Assembly (NCBI GenBank): GCA_027060825.1
Contig: JALSWC010000234.1
Span: 1 to 32,521, forward strand
Direction: 5' to 3'
Length of the DNA stretch: 32,521 nt
Source of the DNA: Sulfurimonas sp.
Lineage (GTDB): Bacteria; Campylobacterota; Campylobacteria; Campylobacterales; Sulfurimonadaceae
Shown here: positions 8,182 to 16,667 of the stretch, one piece after another
How positions within the stretch are numbered: position 1 is the first letter of the stretch
Layout of the letters: the number at the start of each line of letters is the position of its first letter
Made by a program: the position numbers and the translations under genes
Notes under the pieces: generated by a model
What the model saw: the letters and a program-made list of their open reading frames with translations, nothing else
Database searches by the model: none
What the model was told of the DNA's origin: nothing

Positions 8182-9234
8182 TTGGCTACATACTTAGATT
8201 TCGAACATAAAATTAAGTTTATTCAAGAAGATATAGTTTCTGCACATGTGCGTCATGATGAAGTTGCTGCTGAAGAGTTGAATAAAAAGTTAGATAAAGA
8301 AGTTGCAAAAATTTATAAGAATCTTTCAGATTTTCAAAAATTGCAGTTAGCTCGTCATCTTGACCGTCCATATGCTCTTGATTACATAAATCTTATCATG
8401 AGAGATAAGTATGAAATTCATGGAGATAGACATTTCCGTGATGATCCTGCTATTCTTTGCTATATGGGTTATATTGGCGATGAAAAAGTCATGCTAATTG
8501 GTGAACAAAAAGGGCGTGGTACTAAAAATAAACTCAAAAGAAATTTTGGTATGCCACATCCTGAAGGTTATAGAAAAGCATTGCGTGCTGCAAAACTTGC
8601 TGAAAAATTTAATATTCCAGTTTTTATGCTTGTGGATACTCCGGGTGCATATCCTGGAATTGGTGCTGAAGAGAGAAATCAGAGTGAGGCAATTGCAAGG
8701 AACTTGCTTGAATTTGCAGAGCTTAAAATTCCTACTATTTCAGTAGTGATAGGCGAAGGTGGTTCTGGTGGGGCATTAGCGATTGGTGTCGCTGATAAAT
8801 TTGCAATGATGCGTTACTCTATTTTTAGTATTATCTCTCCTGAGGGTTGTGCAGCAATTCTTTGGAATGACCCTAAAAAAGTGGAAACAGCAACAAATGC
8901 TCTAAAAATTACAAGTGGTGATTTAAAAGAGCTTGATCTTATTGATGATGTACTTGATGAACCTCTTATTGGTGCACATCGTGAAAAAGAAAAAGCTGCT
9001 GAAGTTTTAAAACAGTACTTTTTAGATGAAGTAAAAAAGCTTAAAGCGATGAGTTCTCAAGAGAGAATGGATGCTCGTTATGCAAAACTTACTAAACCTG
9101 GTGAATTTAGAGACACTAGTGATGAGCCAGAAAGTAAATCTTTGCTTGATAACTTCTTAAAATCAAAAAATGATAACGACGAGAAAAAAGAAAAAATAGA
9201 GAAAGATACGAAAGAGGAAGAGATTAAAGATTAG
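8182..9234 (+). CDS. accA: Acetyl-CoA carboxylase carboxyltransferase subunit alpha
   Basis: [73 protein letters not shown] start with AAGGA upstream. Confidence 0.97.
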   Translation: MATYLDFEHKIKFIQEDIVSAHVRHDEVAAEELNKKLDKEVAKIYKNLSDFQKLQLARHLDRPYALDYINLIMRDKYEIHGDRHFRDDPAILCYMGYIGDEKVMLIGEQKGRGTKNKLKRNFGMPHPEGYRKALRAAKLAEKFNIPVFMLVDTPGAYPGIGAEERNQSEAIARNLLEFAELKIPTISVVIGEGGSGGALAIGVADKFAMMRYSIFSIISPEGCAAILWNDPKKVETATNALKITSGDLKELDLIDDVLDEPLIGAHREKEKAAEVLKQYFLDEVKKLKAMSSQERMDARYAKLTKPGEFRDTSDEPESKSLLDNFLKSKNDNDEKKEKIEKDTKEEEIKD

Positions 9235-9245
9235 TCTTTCTCTTC
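9217..9245. terminator. Hairpin spanning overlapping convergent stop codons of accA and the exonuclease gene
   Basis: GAAGAG-att-AAAGA / loop TTAG / TCTTT-CTCTTC: 11 bp with a 3-nt bulge; the loop is the overlapping stop tetranucleotide. Confidence 0.45.
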
Positions 9246-10031
9246 TTGCTCTAGGAGAGGATCAAATTTAGGACGCTTGCGTCTTGGAGCCTCTTTTGAA
9301 AATCTTACCAAATCTTCTATACTTTTTATCTCTTCAGATATATTCTCTAAACTTAGTAAAAATAGTCCATATGTTGTTATGACATCACTCATAGCTCTAT
9401 GATGTCTTGGATTTGGATTAAGATGGAATGTGTCGTTTAAATAGGAGAGTGCATATCTATAAGAAGTAATAGTTCTCTCAGCTAATGCAAGAGAGCAGAG
9501 ACTTCTATTTAACAGAGGTGCAAAGCCAACTTTTTGTAAACTTTGAGAGATAAATCCATAATCAAATTTTACATCATGGGCTATAAAAACAGCATCTCCT
9601 AAAAAAAGTTTAAACGCTATAAGCACTTCTTTTAATTCTGGTGCATCTTTTGTGTCAGATGCTTTAATTCCTGTAAGTTCCGTTATATGTGTGTTTATTT
9701 CACTTACTTGCACCAAACTTTCAAATCTATCAATAATCTTTCCATTTTTTACTTTTATTGCTGCGAGTTCAATAATCTGGTGCTTCTCTATTTTTGAGCC
9801 ATTTGTTTCAATATCTACAATACAAAATTCTGCTTCGTTTATATCTATAAACGCAGTATCAAAGAAAAAAGAGCCATGTTTTTTTATAACATTAACTCCT
9901 TGCGCCCTCCAAAGTTCTAGTGTTATATCTAGCTCTTCATTTATTTGATCTTTGAGTGTTTTAAGAGAAAGCCCTTTTTTTGAGAGTCTTGCAATGCTTT
10001 TTGCATCAAGTCCTATATCTTTACTTAGCAT
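9231..10031 (-). CDS. DnaQ-like 3'-5' exonuclease (DNA polymerase III epsilon-related)
   Basis: [12 protein letters not shown] (ExoI DxE), [13 protein letters not shown] (ExoII), [12 protein letters not shown] (ExoIII). Confidence 0.88.
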   Translation of the reverse strand: MLSKDIGLDAKSIARLSKKGLSLKTLKDQINEELDITLELWRAQGVNVIKKHGSFFFDTAFIDINEAEFCIVDIETNGSKIEKHQIIELAAIKVKNGKIIDRFESLVQVSEINTHITELTGIKASDTKDAPELKEVLIAFKLFLGDAVFIAHDVKFDYGFISQSLQKVGFAPLLNRSLCSLALAERTITSYRYALSYLNDTFHLNPNPRHHRAMSDVITTYGLFLLSLENISEEIKSIEDLVRFSKEAPRRKRPKFDPLLEQEEKD

Positions 10032-10605
10032 GGTTTATAAACTCTCTAACTTTTTGTGCATCTTTTTTTCCAGCTGAAGATTCAACACCACTACTTACAT
10101 CAAAAGCATAAAAATTATATTTTTTTAACTCTGAAATATTTTGAGCATTGAGTCCACCTGCTAAGATAATCTTTGAGCAATCAAGATTGTCGAACCATTC
10201 AATGTTGAGTCGTTTTCCTGCTCCACCATACGCTTCACAATAGGCATCTACTAATCTATATTCATCACTGTATTTTAAAATATCATCTCTGTTTTTGGCA
10301 CGAATAACTTTTAGATAGGGAATTGTAAGTTTCGTGTATAAATCATCATCTGCATCAAAATGAATTTGAGCTAGAGTTGCCCCTGTATAGTTACATATTT
10401 CATTTATAAACCCAGCATCTACATTTACAAAAAGTGCAACTTTTTCAACAAAGGGTGGCAATCTTTTAATGATGTTCTTCGCTTTTTTGGGGGTAATATA
10501 GCGTGGAGATTTTTCATAAAAGACAAAACCAAGTGCATTTGCTCCAGCATTGAGGGCAAGCATTGCATCTTCGTAGGAAGTTATGCCACAGATTTTACAA
10601 CGCAT
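10021..10605 (-). CDS. trpF: Phosphoribosylanthranilate isomerase
   Basis: MRCKICGITSYEDAMLALNAGANALGFVFYEKSPRYI, KVALFVN, LAGGLNAQNI, AFDVSSGVES. Confidence 0.95.
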   Translation of the reverse strand: MRCKICGITSYEDAMLALNAGANALGFVFYEKSPRYITPKKAKNIIKRLPPFVEKVALFVNVDAGFINEICNYTGATLAQIHFDADDDLYTKLTIPYLKVIRAKNRDDILKYSDEYRLVDAYCEAYGGAGKRLNIEWFDNLDCSKIILAGGLNAQNISELKKYNFYAFDVSSGVESSAGKKDAQKVREFINHAK

Positions 10606-11246
10606 TAAATTTGTAAACTCTCAATAGCTTCTTTTCGATTTTTATGTTTAAAAACATAACTGCCTGCAACAACAACATCAACTCCTGCATCTTTAAGTAA
10701 TTGGATATTTTTATCACTTACCCCACCATCGACTTCAATAAGACAATCAGGATTGATTTTATCTATCATCTGTCGTAATTTTTTTGCCTTTGGAATAACA
10801 GTATCAATAAAACTCTGTCCTCCAAAACCAGGATTAACACTCATAAGAAGAACCATATCTAAAAATTCTAAAAGATATTCTAACTCCTCTGGACGGGAGT
10901 TTGGATTGAGTACAATGGAGGGTTTAATGCCATAAGAACGGATTTGTTGTATAACTCTATGAGGGTGTTTTTCAGATTCAATATGAAAAGATATATACTC
11001 TGGCTTAAGGGGTGCAAACAGATCAACAAAGAAGCTATTGTTCTCAACCATTAAATGTACATCTAAAGGCTTTGTTGCGGCTTTAGCAACTGCAGATACC
11101 ACGACTGGTCCAATGGTAAGATTTGGAACAAAATGTCCATCCATTACATCAACATGAACTAAATCACATCCTGATTTACATATCTCTTTGACATCACGCT
11201 CTAAATTTCCAAAGTCAGCTGAGAGAATACTAGGTGCTACTTTCAT
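10605..11246 (-). CDS. rpe: Ribulose-phosphate 3-epimerase
   Basis: APSILSADFGNL, VHVDVMDGHFVPNLTIGP, DVHLMVE, MSVNPGFGGQSFI, EVDGGVS. Confidence 0.97.
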   Translation of the reverse strand: MKVAPSILSADFGNLERDVKEICKSGCDLVHVDVMDGHFVPNLTIGPVVVSAVAKAATKPLDVHLMVENNSFFVDLFAPLKPEYISFHIESEKHPHRVIQQIRSYGIKPSIVLNPNSRPEELEYLLEFLDMVLLMSVNPGFGGQSFIDTVIPKAKKLRQMIDKINPDCLIEVDGGVSDKNIQLLKDAGVDVVVAGSYVFKHKNRKEAIESLQI

Positions 11247-11276
11247 ATATTTTTCCTACTAATAAATTATTTTTGC

Positions 11277-11282
11277 ATTATA
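11277..11282 (-). promoter_or_regulatory. Putative -10 for rpe-trpF-exonuclease transcript
   Basis: Minus strand TGTGTATAATGC in the about 50-bp gap between the CheX-like gene and rpe. Confidence 0.4.
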
Positions 11283-11296
11283 CACAGAGGATACTT

Positions 11297-12691
11297 TTAT
11301 CTTGTTAAGAAAAAGAGAAATTTGTCATTATCAAAAGAGAGATCAACTTGCACTCCTTTTTTTTCTCCTGCTACTTCTAAAAGACCCTGAATATTTTTAT
11401 ATGTTCGTGGTAGCGTAATGTTAATATGTATATTTTTATCTGAGAGGAGTGTTTTTATTTTTCCTCCGACAATGTTTACAAGTTCGGCAAGGGTGTCTAA
11501 AATAAGTTCTAAATCATCAGTACTCTCACCAATTAAAAGCTCACATGCCTTTTTTGCTATATCAATAGGAAAAACAAGCATTACCATTCCATCAATATCG
11601 CCATAAAATCCAATGGAACTTGCTATTTTGTTTTCTGGATTTTTAATTTTAATTTTATCTACATTAGCAGCTTCTTTAATTGCCTTTGCATTTGTCATCA
11701 TCTCTATTGTTGCTACAGTCGCATCAACAAAATTTGCTAGTTCTGAAACGATTACCTTGTTAAGGGAACGCTTGTTCTTTCCTCCTGTTGCGCTGCTTGC
11801 ACCAAGTTCATCAAGGAGTTCTTTATTTTCTAAAATGTCATTCATCTGCTCAAAAAAGAGTATGCCAGAATCTTCAAGCGTTTCTTTAAAAGTTATAGGA
11901 GTCTTTTCAAAGGTCATACCTACAAAACAGATAGTAGCATTATATTCTGCCGCAGCAGAGGCTAATTTGGAAAAAAAGTTGAGTGCATGAACATTCATAC
12001 TTACTACTTTATAAGCATCAAATATAAAGAGTCTAAAACCTACATTCAAAGAGTTGTTATGATATGCTATGTTAAAGGTATTACCCATTTCAGCATCAAG
12101 AAATGAAGAGAGGGTATATATAATGGCATTGCCCGTTACTCGTGTCGCTACTTGTTGCCCCATCTGTCCTAAATATGACTCATCTACAATTACATCATAA
12201 GCATCTTTATTTTTTACTTTTTCTAGAAATTCTTCTTGAGATTGAGCCACTATTGGATTGTGTCCATTATCATGCAGTTCAATGGCCATAGCTGTTCTTT
12301 GAGATTTATCATCACTATAAAGCAGTACATTTTTTTCTTGATTTTTATAACCATTAGAGAAAAGATTTGCAATCTCTTGTGTCTTAAAAAGTGAAAATGT
12401 AAGTTCATTTTTGTAAAACTTTTGTATGGCTTGGTACTTTTTCGTGTCATAATCACAAAAACCTACTATTATATGCTTGGTACTACGAACTTTATTGAAC
12501 ATTTTTATAAAAGTATCAAGCCCATTACGATTAAAAAATACTACTCTTTTTAGTGATACGAGTATAATATCTGCATTACTTTTGAGGGTTGCATTTATGT
12601 CATCGATGCTTAAAAGTGCTGTGCTTGAATTGCCATCTAAAAAACCTTGCGGATAAAAAACACCTATGCCATTTTTTACTACTGCTCTCAT
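11297..12691 (-). CDS. Multidomain chemotaxis-type protein: STAS-like, degenerate receiver-like, second STAS-like, CheX-like C-terminal domain
   Basis: N-term GVFYPQGFLDGNSS...DIILVSLKRVVFFNRNGLDTFIKMFNKVRSTKHIIVGFCD (STAS pattern); NVLLYSDDKSQRTAMAIELHDNGHNPIVAQSQEEF...YDVIVDESYLGQ (REC-like); C-term IASSIGFYGDIDGMVMLVFPIDIAKKACELLIGE...LAELVNIVGGKIKTLL (CheX/CheC-like). Confidence 0.65.
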   Translation of the reverse strand: MRAVVKNGIGVFYPQGFLDGNSSTALLSIDDINATLKSNADIILVSLKRVVFFNRNGLDTFIKMFNKVRSTKHIIVGFCDYDTKKYQAIQKFYKNELTFSLFKTQEIANLFSNGYKNQEKNVLLYSDDKSQRTAMAIELHDNGHNPIVAQSQEEFLEKVKNKDAYDVIVDESYLGQMGQQVATRVTGNAIIYTLSSFLDAEMGNTFNIAYHNNSLNVGFRLFIFDAYKVVSMNVHALNFFSKLASAAAEYNATICFVGMTFEKTPITFKETLEDSGILFFEQMNDILENKELLDELGASSATGGKNKRSLNKVIVSELANFVDATVATIEMMTNAKAIKEAANVDKIKIKNPENKIASSIGFYGDIDGMVMLVFPIDIAKKACELLIGESTDDLELILDTLAELVNIVGGKIKTLLSDKNIHINITLPRTYKNIQGLLEVAGEKKGVQVDLSFDNDKFLFFLTR

Positions 12692-13485
12692 GAAATTTCC
12701 ATGAGTTGTGCAAAATCATCATATATCTCTTGCACATACTCTATTTGAAAATCTATAAAATCATTGAGTCCTGCGTTTATATATTCAGGTTTTGAAAGTG
12801 TAAAAAAGAGCAGTAGATGCATCCATTTTCCAAGCCTATTTATCTGCTCATCTTTTGATGGCTTCATACCACTTGAAGCCTGTACAATAAAGGCACTTTT
12901 TTTACTCATATTCCATTTTGTAGCTATTATTTGGCAGATGTCAAAGAGATCTAGACTGCAAAGTCTTATAAGAATAGTATTGAGATCAATCTCATTTACA
13001 CTACGAAGGAGTTTTACATCATCAAGCTTTTCGCAAAAAAGTGCTTCAGAGACAATGATGCTTGCAGGAAGTAGGGTAATGGCATTTTGAATCTCTTTAT
13101 CGTTAATATTAAGATGTGTGAGAATCTTTTGCCATTGTATTGAAAACTCTGCTTGTAGATCATAAAAGGAGCTTCTATTGAGTGCAAAGAGTTTCCATTT
13201 GGAAGGAGATAAAAGTGAAATCATATAGTTATAAACTGCTTGTTGTGAACGCGCAACACCTAAAATTCCAAAAATTTGAGAAACATCCTCTACTTCATTT
13301 CTAAATCCAAAAATTGGCTTATTTACAAGCTCCGTAAGGTAAGCGCTGAGTGCTAAATCTTTTTTTGCACTTAGTGCAGCTTTGGTTAACTCCCCTTGTT
13401 GAAGGTAGAGTACAGTTTGTTGTAGTGCCTGCGGTGCTGGAGGAATTTTTTGAATATATGCATCGACTTTCTCTTTTGTAATCAA
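12688..13485 (-). CDS. HDOD-domain protein
   Basis: IPPAPQALQQTVLYLQQGELTKAALSAKKDLALSAYLTELVNKPIFGF...VSQIFGILGVARSQQAVYNYMISLL; overlaps the CheX-like gene by 4 nt. Confidence 0.7.
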   Translation of the reverse strand: MITKEKVDAYIQKIPPAPQALQQTVLYLQQGELTKAALSAKKDLALSAYLTELVNKPIFGFRNEVEDVSQIFGILGVARSQQAVYNYMISLLSPSKWKLFALNRSSFYDLQAEFSIQWQKILTHLNINDKEIQNAITLLPASIIVSEALFCEKLDDVKLLRSVNEIDLNTILIRLCSLDLFDICQIIATKWNMSKKSAFIVQASSGMKPSKDEQINRLGKWMHLLLFFTLSKPEYINAGLNDFIDFQIEYVQEIYDDFAQLMEIS

Positions 13486-13606
13486 ATGATTCCTTTTTGT
13501 AGAGAATATTATTATTCTGTATTTTAACTATATAAGTATAAAATGAATATAAATTATTCGAGTAAATGTTAATTAAATTGGCTTAAGTTGAAGTTTTGCT
13601 TTTATT

Positions 13607-13615
13607 TGGTACAAT
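13607..13615 (+). promoter_or_regulatory. Putative extended -10 promoter for rpmB
   Basis: TGGTACAAT with TTGAAG -35-like hexamer at 13588-13593 (16-nt spacer). Confidence 0.5.
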
Positions 13616-13648
13616 TCGCAACTTTAAATATCATTCAAGGATACTCAA

Positions 13649-13837
13649 ATGGCAAGAAGATGTGCTATTAGTGGCAAAGGCCCTATGAGTGGGAACAATG
13701 TTTCTCATGCAAAAAACAGAACAAAGCGTCGTTTTTTATTAAACTTAAGAACAGTTCGTATTACATTAGAAGATGGTACAACTAAAAAAATTAAGATTTC
13801 TGCAAGAGAGTTGCGTACACTTAAAAAGAACGCATAA
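13649..13837 (+). CDS. rpmB: 50S ribosomal protein L28
   Basis: [38 protein letters not shown], canonical L28. Confidence 0.97.
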   Translation: MARRCAISGKGPMSGNNVSHAKNRTKRRFLLNLRTVRITLEDGTTKKIKISARELRTLKKNA

Positions 13838-13843
13838 GTTAGG

Positions 13844-13901
13844 ATTTTTTTTGAATTTTATTCAAAAAAAATTTAAACTCTTTTCTGGGGATTTCTCCCC
13901 A
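13844..13901 (+). other. Two successive hairpins in the rpmB-argJ intergenic region
   Basis: ATTTTTTTTGAA (13844-13855) / TTCAAAAAAAAT (13861-13872), perfect 12 bp, 5-nt loop; then TGGGGA/TCCCCA (13886-13891/13896-13901), loop TTTC. Confidence 0.5.
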
Positions 13902-13998
13902 AAATCTAAAAAACTTTTTCTTCATCTCTCTTTTTTTCGTTCTACAATATTTTTCTTTACCCTATTTTCTTATGACAAACATTCAAAGGAGTTATATT

Positions 13999-15177
13999 TT
14001 GTATAAATTAATAAAAATAGATGGTGGCGTATGTGCTGCTGATGGTTTTTATGCAGATGGTGTAAGTGCAGGTCTTAAAGCAGAAAATGCAAAAGATATG
14101 GCATTTATTTATAGTGAAAATATGTGTGCGATTGCATCAACTTTTACAACAAATAAGATGGCAGCAGCACCCATTAGACACTTTCAAAACAGAGGCGAAT
14201 TTCAGACAAATTTTGTGCTTATAAACTCAAAAAATGCGAATGCTATGACGGGTAAAGCAGGTATTGAAGACATTGAAGCAATTTTAGCAACACTTCCTTC
14301 AACTGTCTCCAATCCCGTGATGAGTTCCACAGGTGTTATTGGTGTGCGAGTGCCAAAAGAGAAGCTTATAGCTGGAGCAAAACTTTTTGATTTGAGCAAA
14401 CGAGAGCCAAACGCAGCGGCAGAGGCTATTATGACTACCGATACTTTCTCCAAACAAATTGCTTACAAAGTAGAACTTACAGATGGTAGTAGCTTTCACA
14501 TAGGAGCCATGGCAAAGGGTGCAGGTATGATTAACCCTGCCATGGCTACGATGCTCTGTTTCATCACAACAGATGCAGATGTAAATAAAGAGGAGATGCA
14601 AAAACACCTTAATAAAAATATTGCTTTTACTTTTAATGCTGCAAGTGTAGATGGTGACACCTCTACAAATGACACTGTAATGTTACTCTCAAATACAAAA
14701 AGTGGAGCTTATAATGCAGAGGCATTTGATGAAGCTCTCTACAACATCATGCGATTTTTAGCACGCCAAATGGTAAAAGATGGGGAGGGTGCTACAAAAC
14801 TTGTAACATACGAAGTGAGTGGTGCAAAAGATGATAAAGAGGCTGAAACAGTGGCAAAAGCACTCTCAAACTCATTGCTTGTAAAAACAGCACTCTATGG
14901 TGAAGATCCAAACTGGGGAAGAATTGCTTCAACAGTTGGAGCGAGTGGAGCAGAAGCGTATGAAGAAAAATTAACTATTGCTTTTAATGATTTATGTGTA
15001 TATAAACAAGGAAAACTTTATTTCAATACAGAAATGGAGCAAAAAGCTTCAGAAGTTATGAAGCTAGAGGAGTTTACAATCTATTGTGATCTTGGAATTG
15101 CAGATGGAGTCTTTACTGCCTTTGGATGTGACTTAGGTCACCGTTATGTTGAGATAAATGCAGACTATAGAACTTAA
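13999..15177 (+). CDS. argJ: Bifunctional ornithine acetyltransferase / N-acetylglutamate synthase
   Basis: STGVIGVRVP, GDTSTNDTV, AKGAGMINPAMATMLCFITTD. TTG at 13999 is preferred over the track start (13972) because AAAGGAG lies at 13985-13991. Confidence 0.95.
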   Translation: MYKLIKIDGGVCAADGFYADGVSAGLKAENAKDMAFIYSENMCAIASTFTTNKMAAAPIRHFQNRGEFQTNFVLINSKNANAMTGKAGIEDIEAILATLPSTVSNPVMSSTGVIGVRVPKEKLIAGAKLFDLSKREPNAAAEAIMTTDTFSKQIAYKVELTDGSSFHIGAMAKGAGMINPAMATMLCFITTDADVNKEEMQKHLNKNIAFTFNAASVDGDTSTNDTVMLLSNTKSGAYNAEAFDEALYNIMRFLARQMVKDGEGATKLVTYEVSGAKDDKEAETVAKALSNSLLVKTALYGEDPNWGRIASTVGASGAEAYEEKLTIAFNDLCVYKQGKLYFNTEMEQKASEVMKLEEFTIYCDLGIADGVFTAFGCDLGHRYVEINADYRT

Positions 15178-15189
15178 ATTCTATAATCT
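15162..15189. terminator. Hairpin spanning overlapping convergent stop codons of argJ and the gamma-CA-like gene
   Basis: AGACTATAGAA (15162-15172) / TTCTATAATCT (15179-15189), 10/11 pairs, loop CTTAAA containing both stops. Confidence 0.45.
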
Positions 15190-15701
15190 TCTTTAAACGC
15201 AACATATCTTTTTGCCGAGCCATAGAGTTCGGCTACCTCTTCATCATTTAATGCTCTTACAACTTTTGCAGGAGAGCCTATAATGAGTGAGCGGGGAGGA
15301 AAGTGTTTGCCTTTTGTGACAAGCGATCCTGCTCCGACTATACTCTCTTTGCCAATGACTGCTCCATCTAAAATGGTAGCACTCATCCCTATAAGACAAG
15401 CATTTTCGATGGTGCAACCATGAAGCATGACACGGTGTCCAATGGTGACATCATTACCAATGATAGTTGGATTTCCTGTAGATTTATCACCATTTTTATA
15501 GTGTGTGACATGAATCATAGATAAATCTTGAATATTTGTTCTCTCGCCAATAGAGATATAATGAACATCGCCTCTAACGACACAGCCAAACCAGATAGAA
15601 CAATCTTTACCACAAGTGACATCTCCAACAACATCAGCAGAGGGTGCTATCCAACTTTTTTCTCCTATTTTAGGCAGGGTACCTTTAAATGAATGTAACA
15701 T
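15174..15701 (-). CDS. Gamma-carbonic-anhydrase-like hexapeptide-repeat protein
   Basis: GDVTCGKDCSIWFGCVVRGDVHYISIGERTNIQDLSMIHVTH..., VTIGHRVMLHGCTIEN, LIGMSATILDGAVIG, left-handed beta-helix repeats. Confidence 0.9.
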   Translation of the reverse strand: MLHSFKGTLPKIGEKSWIAPSADVVGDVTCGKDCSIWFGCVVRGDVHYISIGERTNIQDLSMIHVTHYKNGDKSTGNPTIIGNDVTIGHRVMLHGCTIENACLIGMSATILDGAVIGKESIVGAGSLVTKGKHFPPRSLIIGSPAKVVRALNDEEVAELYGSAKRYVAFKEDYRI

Positions 15702-15739
15702 AGTGTAAATATCTCCTAAGGATTTAATATAGCCATAAG

Positions 15740-16606
15740 TTACTTATGTTTTGTTAGCTTTGCTAACTCCGTATCAGTTAATCCTGTAATTATTTTTATA
15801 GTTTTTAAATCTATATTTTCTTCTAACGATTTTCTTGCTATTTCTAATTTTGTTTTCTTCGCTCCTTCTATACTTCCAATAACATAAGTTGATTCATAAG
15901 CACTAGCTTGATCATGTAAAGATTTTTGATAACGCTCATATTCTTCTCTCTCTGCATCATCCATTTTTAAATAATCTAAAGTTTCTTTCGCTTTTAATAA
16001 CCCTTTTGCTTTTGGATGTTCTGGTATTTCCTCATTTTTGAGAAAATTTATCCATTCATCTAAGCTATCTTTTGCCTTATCATTAAAGTTTCTAATTTTT
16101 ATAAGATAATATTGTGGATAAATATTTTCCACACTATCTACTTTATAGAGTTCTTTTTGTTTTTCGTTGAGTTCTAATTGTGTATGTTTATGAAGACCTA
16201 TAAAGTTGGTAGTTCCTTTATAAATATAATCATCTCCATCTCCAAAATCAAAATATAAAATAGATATTGAAATAATTTTAGTAACTTTTGCATAAGAATC
16301 AGACTCTTTCATATGCTCTGCAATCGCTTTAGAAGAAGCATATAATATTCTTTGTAGATAATCCATCTCTCGGTCATATTGAATCTCTATTAAAACTATC
16401 TCTTGTTTATGATTTTTAACTTTTATATCAAGGCGATTAAACTTGTCGTTACTCAAATCTTTATTTGATTCAGATTCTAATACTTCTAGAATAGTTATAT
16501 TTTCTTTTAAAAGTTCACTTAAAAAGCCTTCTAAGATTTCAAAGTTTGCTTTACTTCTTAGTATGCGTTTTATTGCCCAATCGAATGAGATTAGCTTTCT
16601 TTGCAT
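15740..16606 (-). CDS. PD-(D/E)XK-type nuclease, Rpn/transposase-associated family
   Basis: SFDWAIKRILRSKANFEILEGFLSELL, RLDIKVKNHKQEIVLIEIQYDREMDYLQRILYASSKAI (D...ExQ core), C-terminal AREEYERYQKSLHDQ...GAKKTKLEIARKSLEE. Confidence 0.8.
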   Translation of the reverse strand: MQRKLISFDWAIKRILRSKANFEILEGFLSELLKENITILEVLESESNKDLSNDKFNRLDIKVKNHKQEIVLIEIQYDREMDYLQRILYASSKAIAEHMKESDSYAKVTKIISISILYFDFGDGDDYIYKGTTNFIGLHKHTQLELNEKQKELYKVDSVENIYPQYYLIKIRNFNDKAKDSLDEWINFLKNEEIPEHPKAKGLLKAKETLDYLKMDDAEREEYERYQKSLHDQASAYESTYVIGSIEGAKKTKLEIARKSLEENIDLKTIKIITGLTDTELAKLTKHK

Positions 16607-16667
16607 ATTTGTATCTCCTAGTTTTAAATTATATTATATTATTGACACCTACATTTATAAACTGAAA

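Noticed and set aside
8498-8746. ORF 8498..8746 (+), 82 aa
   Set aside because: Alternative-frame shadow within accA; no independent support.
11418-13090. Plus-strand ORFs opposite the CheX-like and HDOD genes
   Set aside because: Ser/Ile-rich antisense translations typical of reverse-frame artefacts.
13773-14006. ORF 13773..14006 (+), 77 aa
   Set aside because: Overlaps rpmB in another frame and runs through AT-rich leader; poly-Phe/Lys translation looks non-coding.
15734-15748. CATAAG-TTA-CTTATG palindrome at the end of the nuclease gene
   Set aside because: Only 6 bp with 3-nt loop and no matching repeat at the other gene end, so not evidence for a mobile-element terminus.
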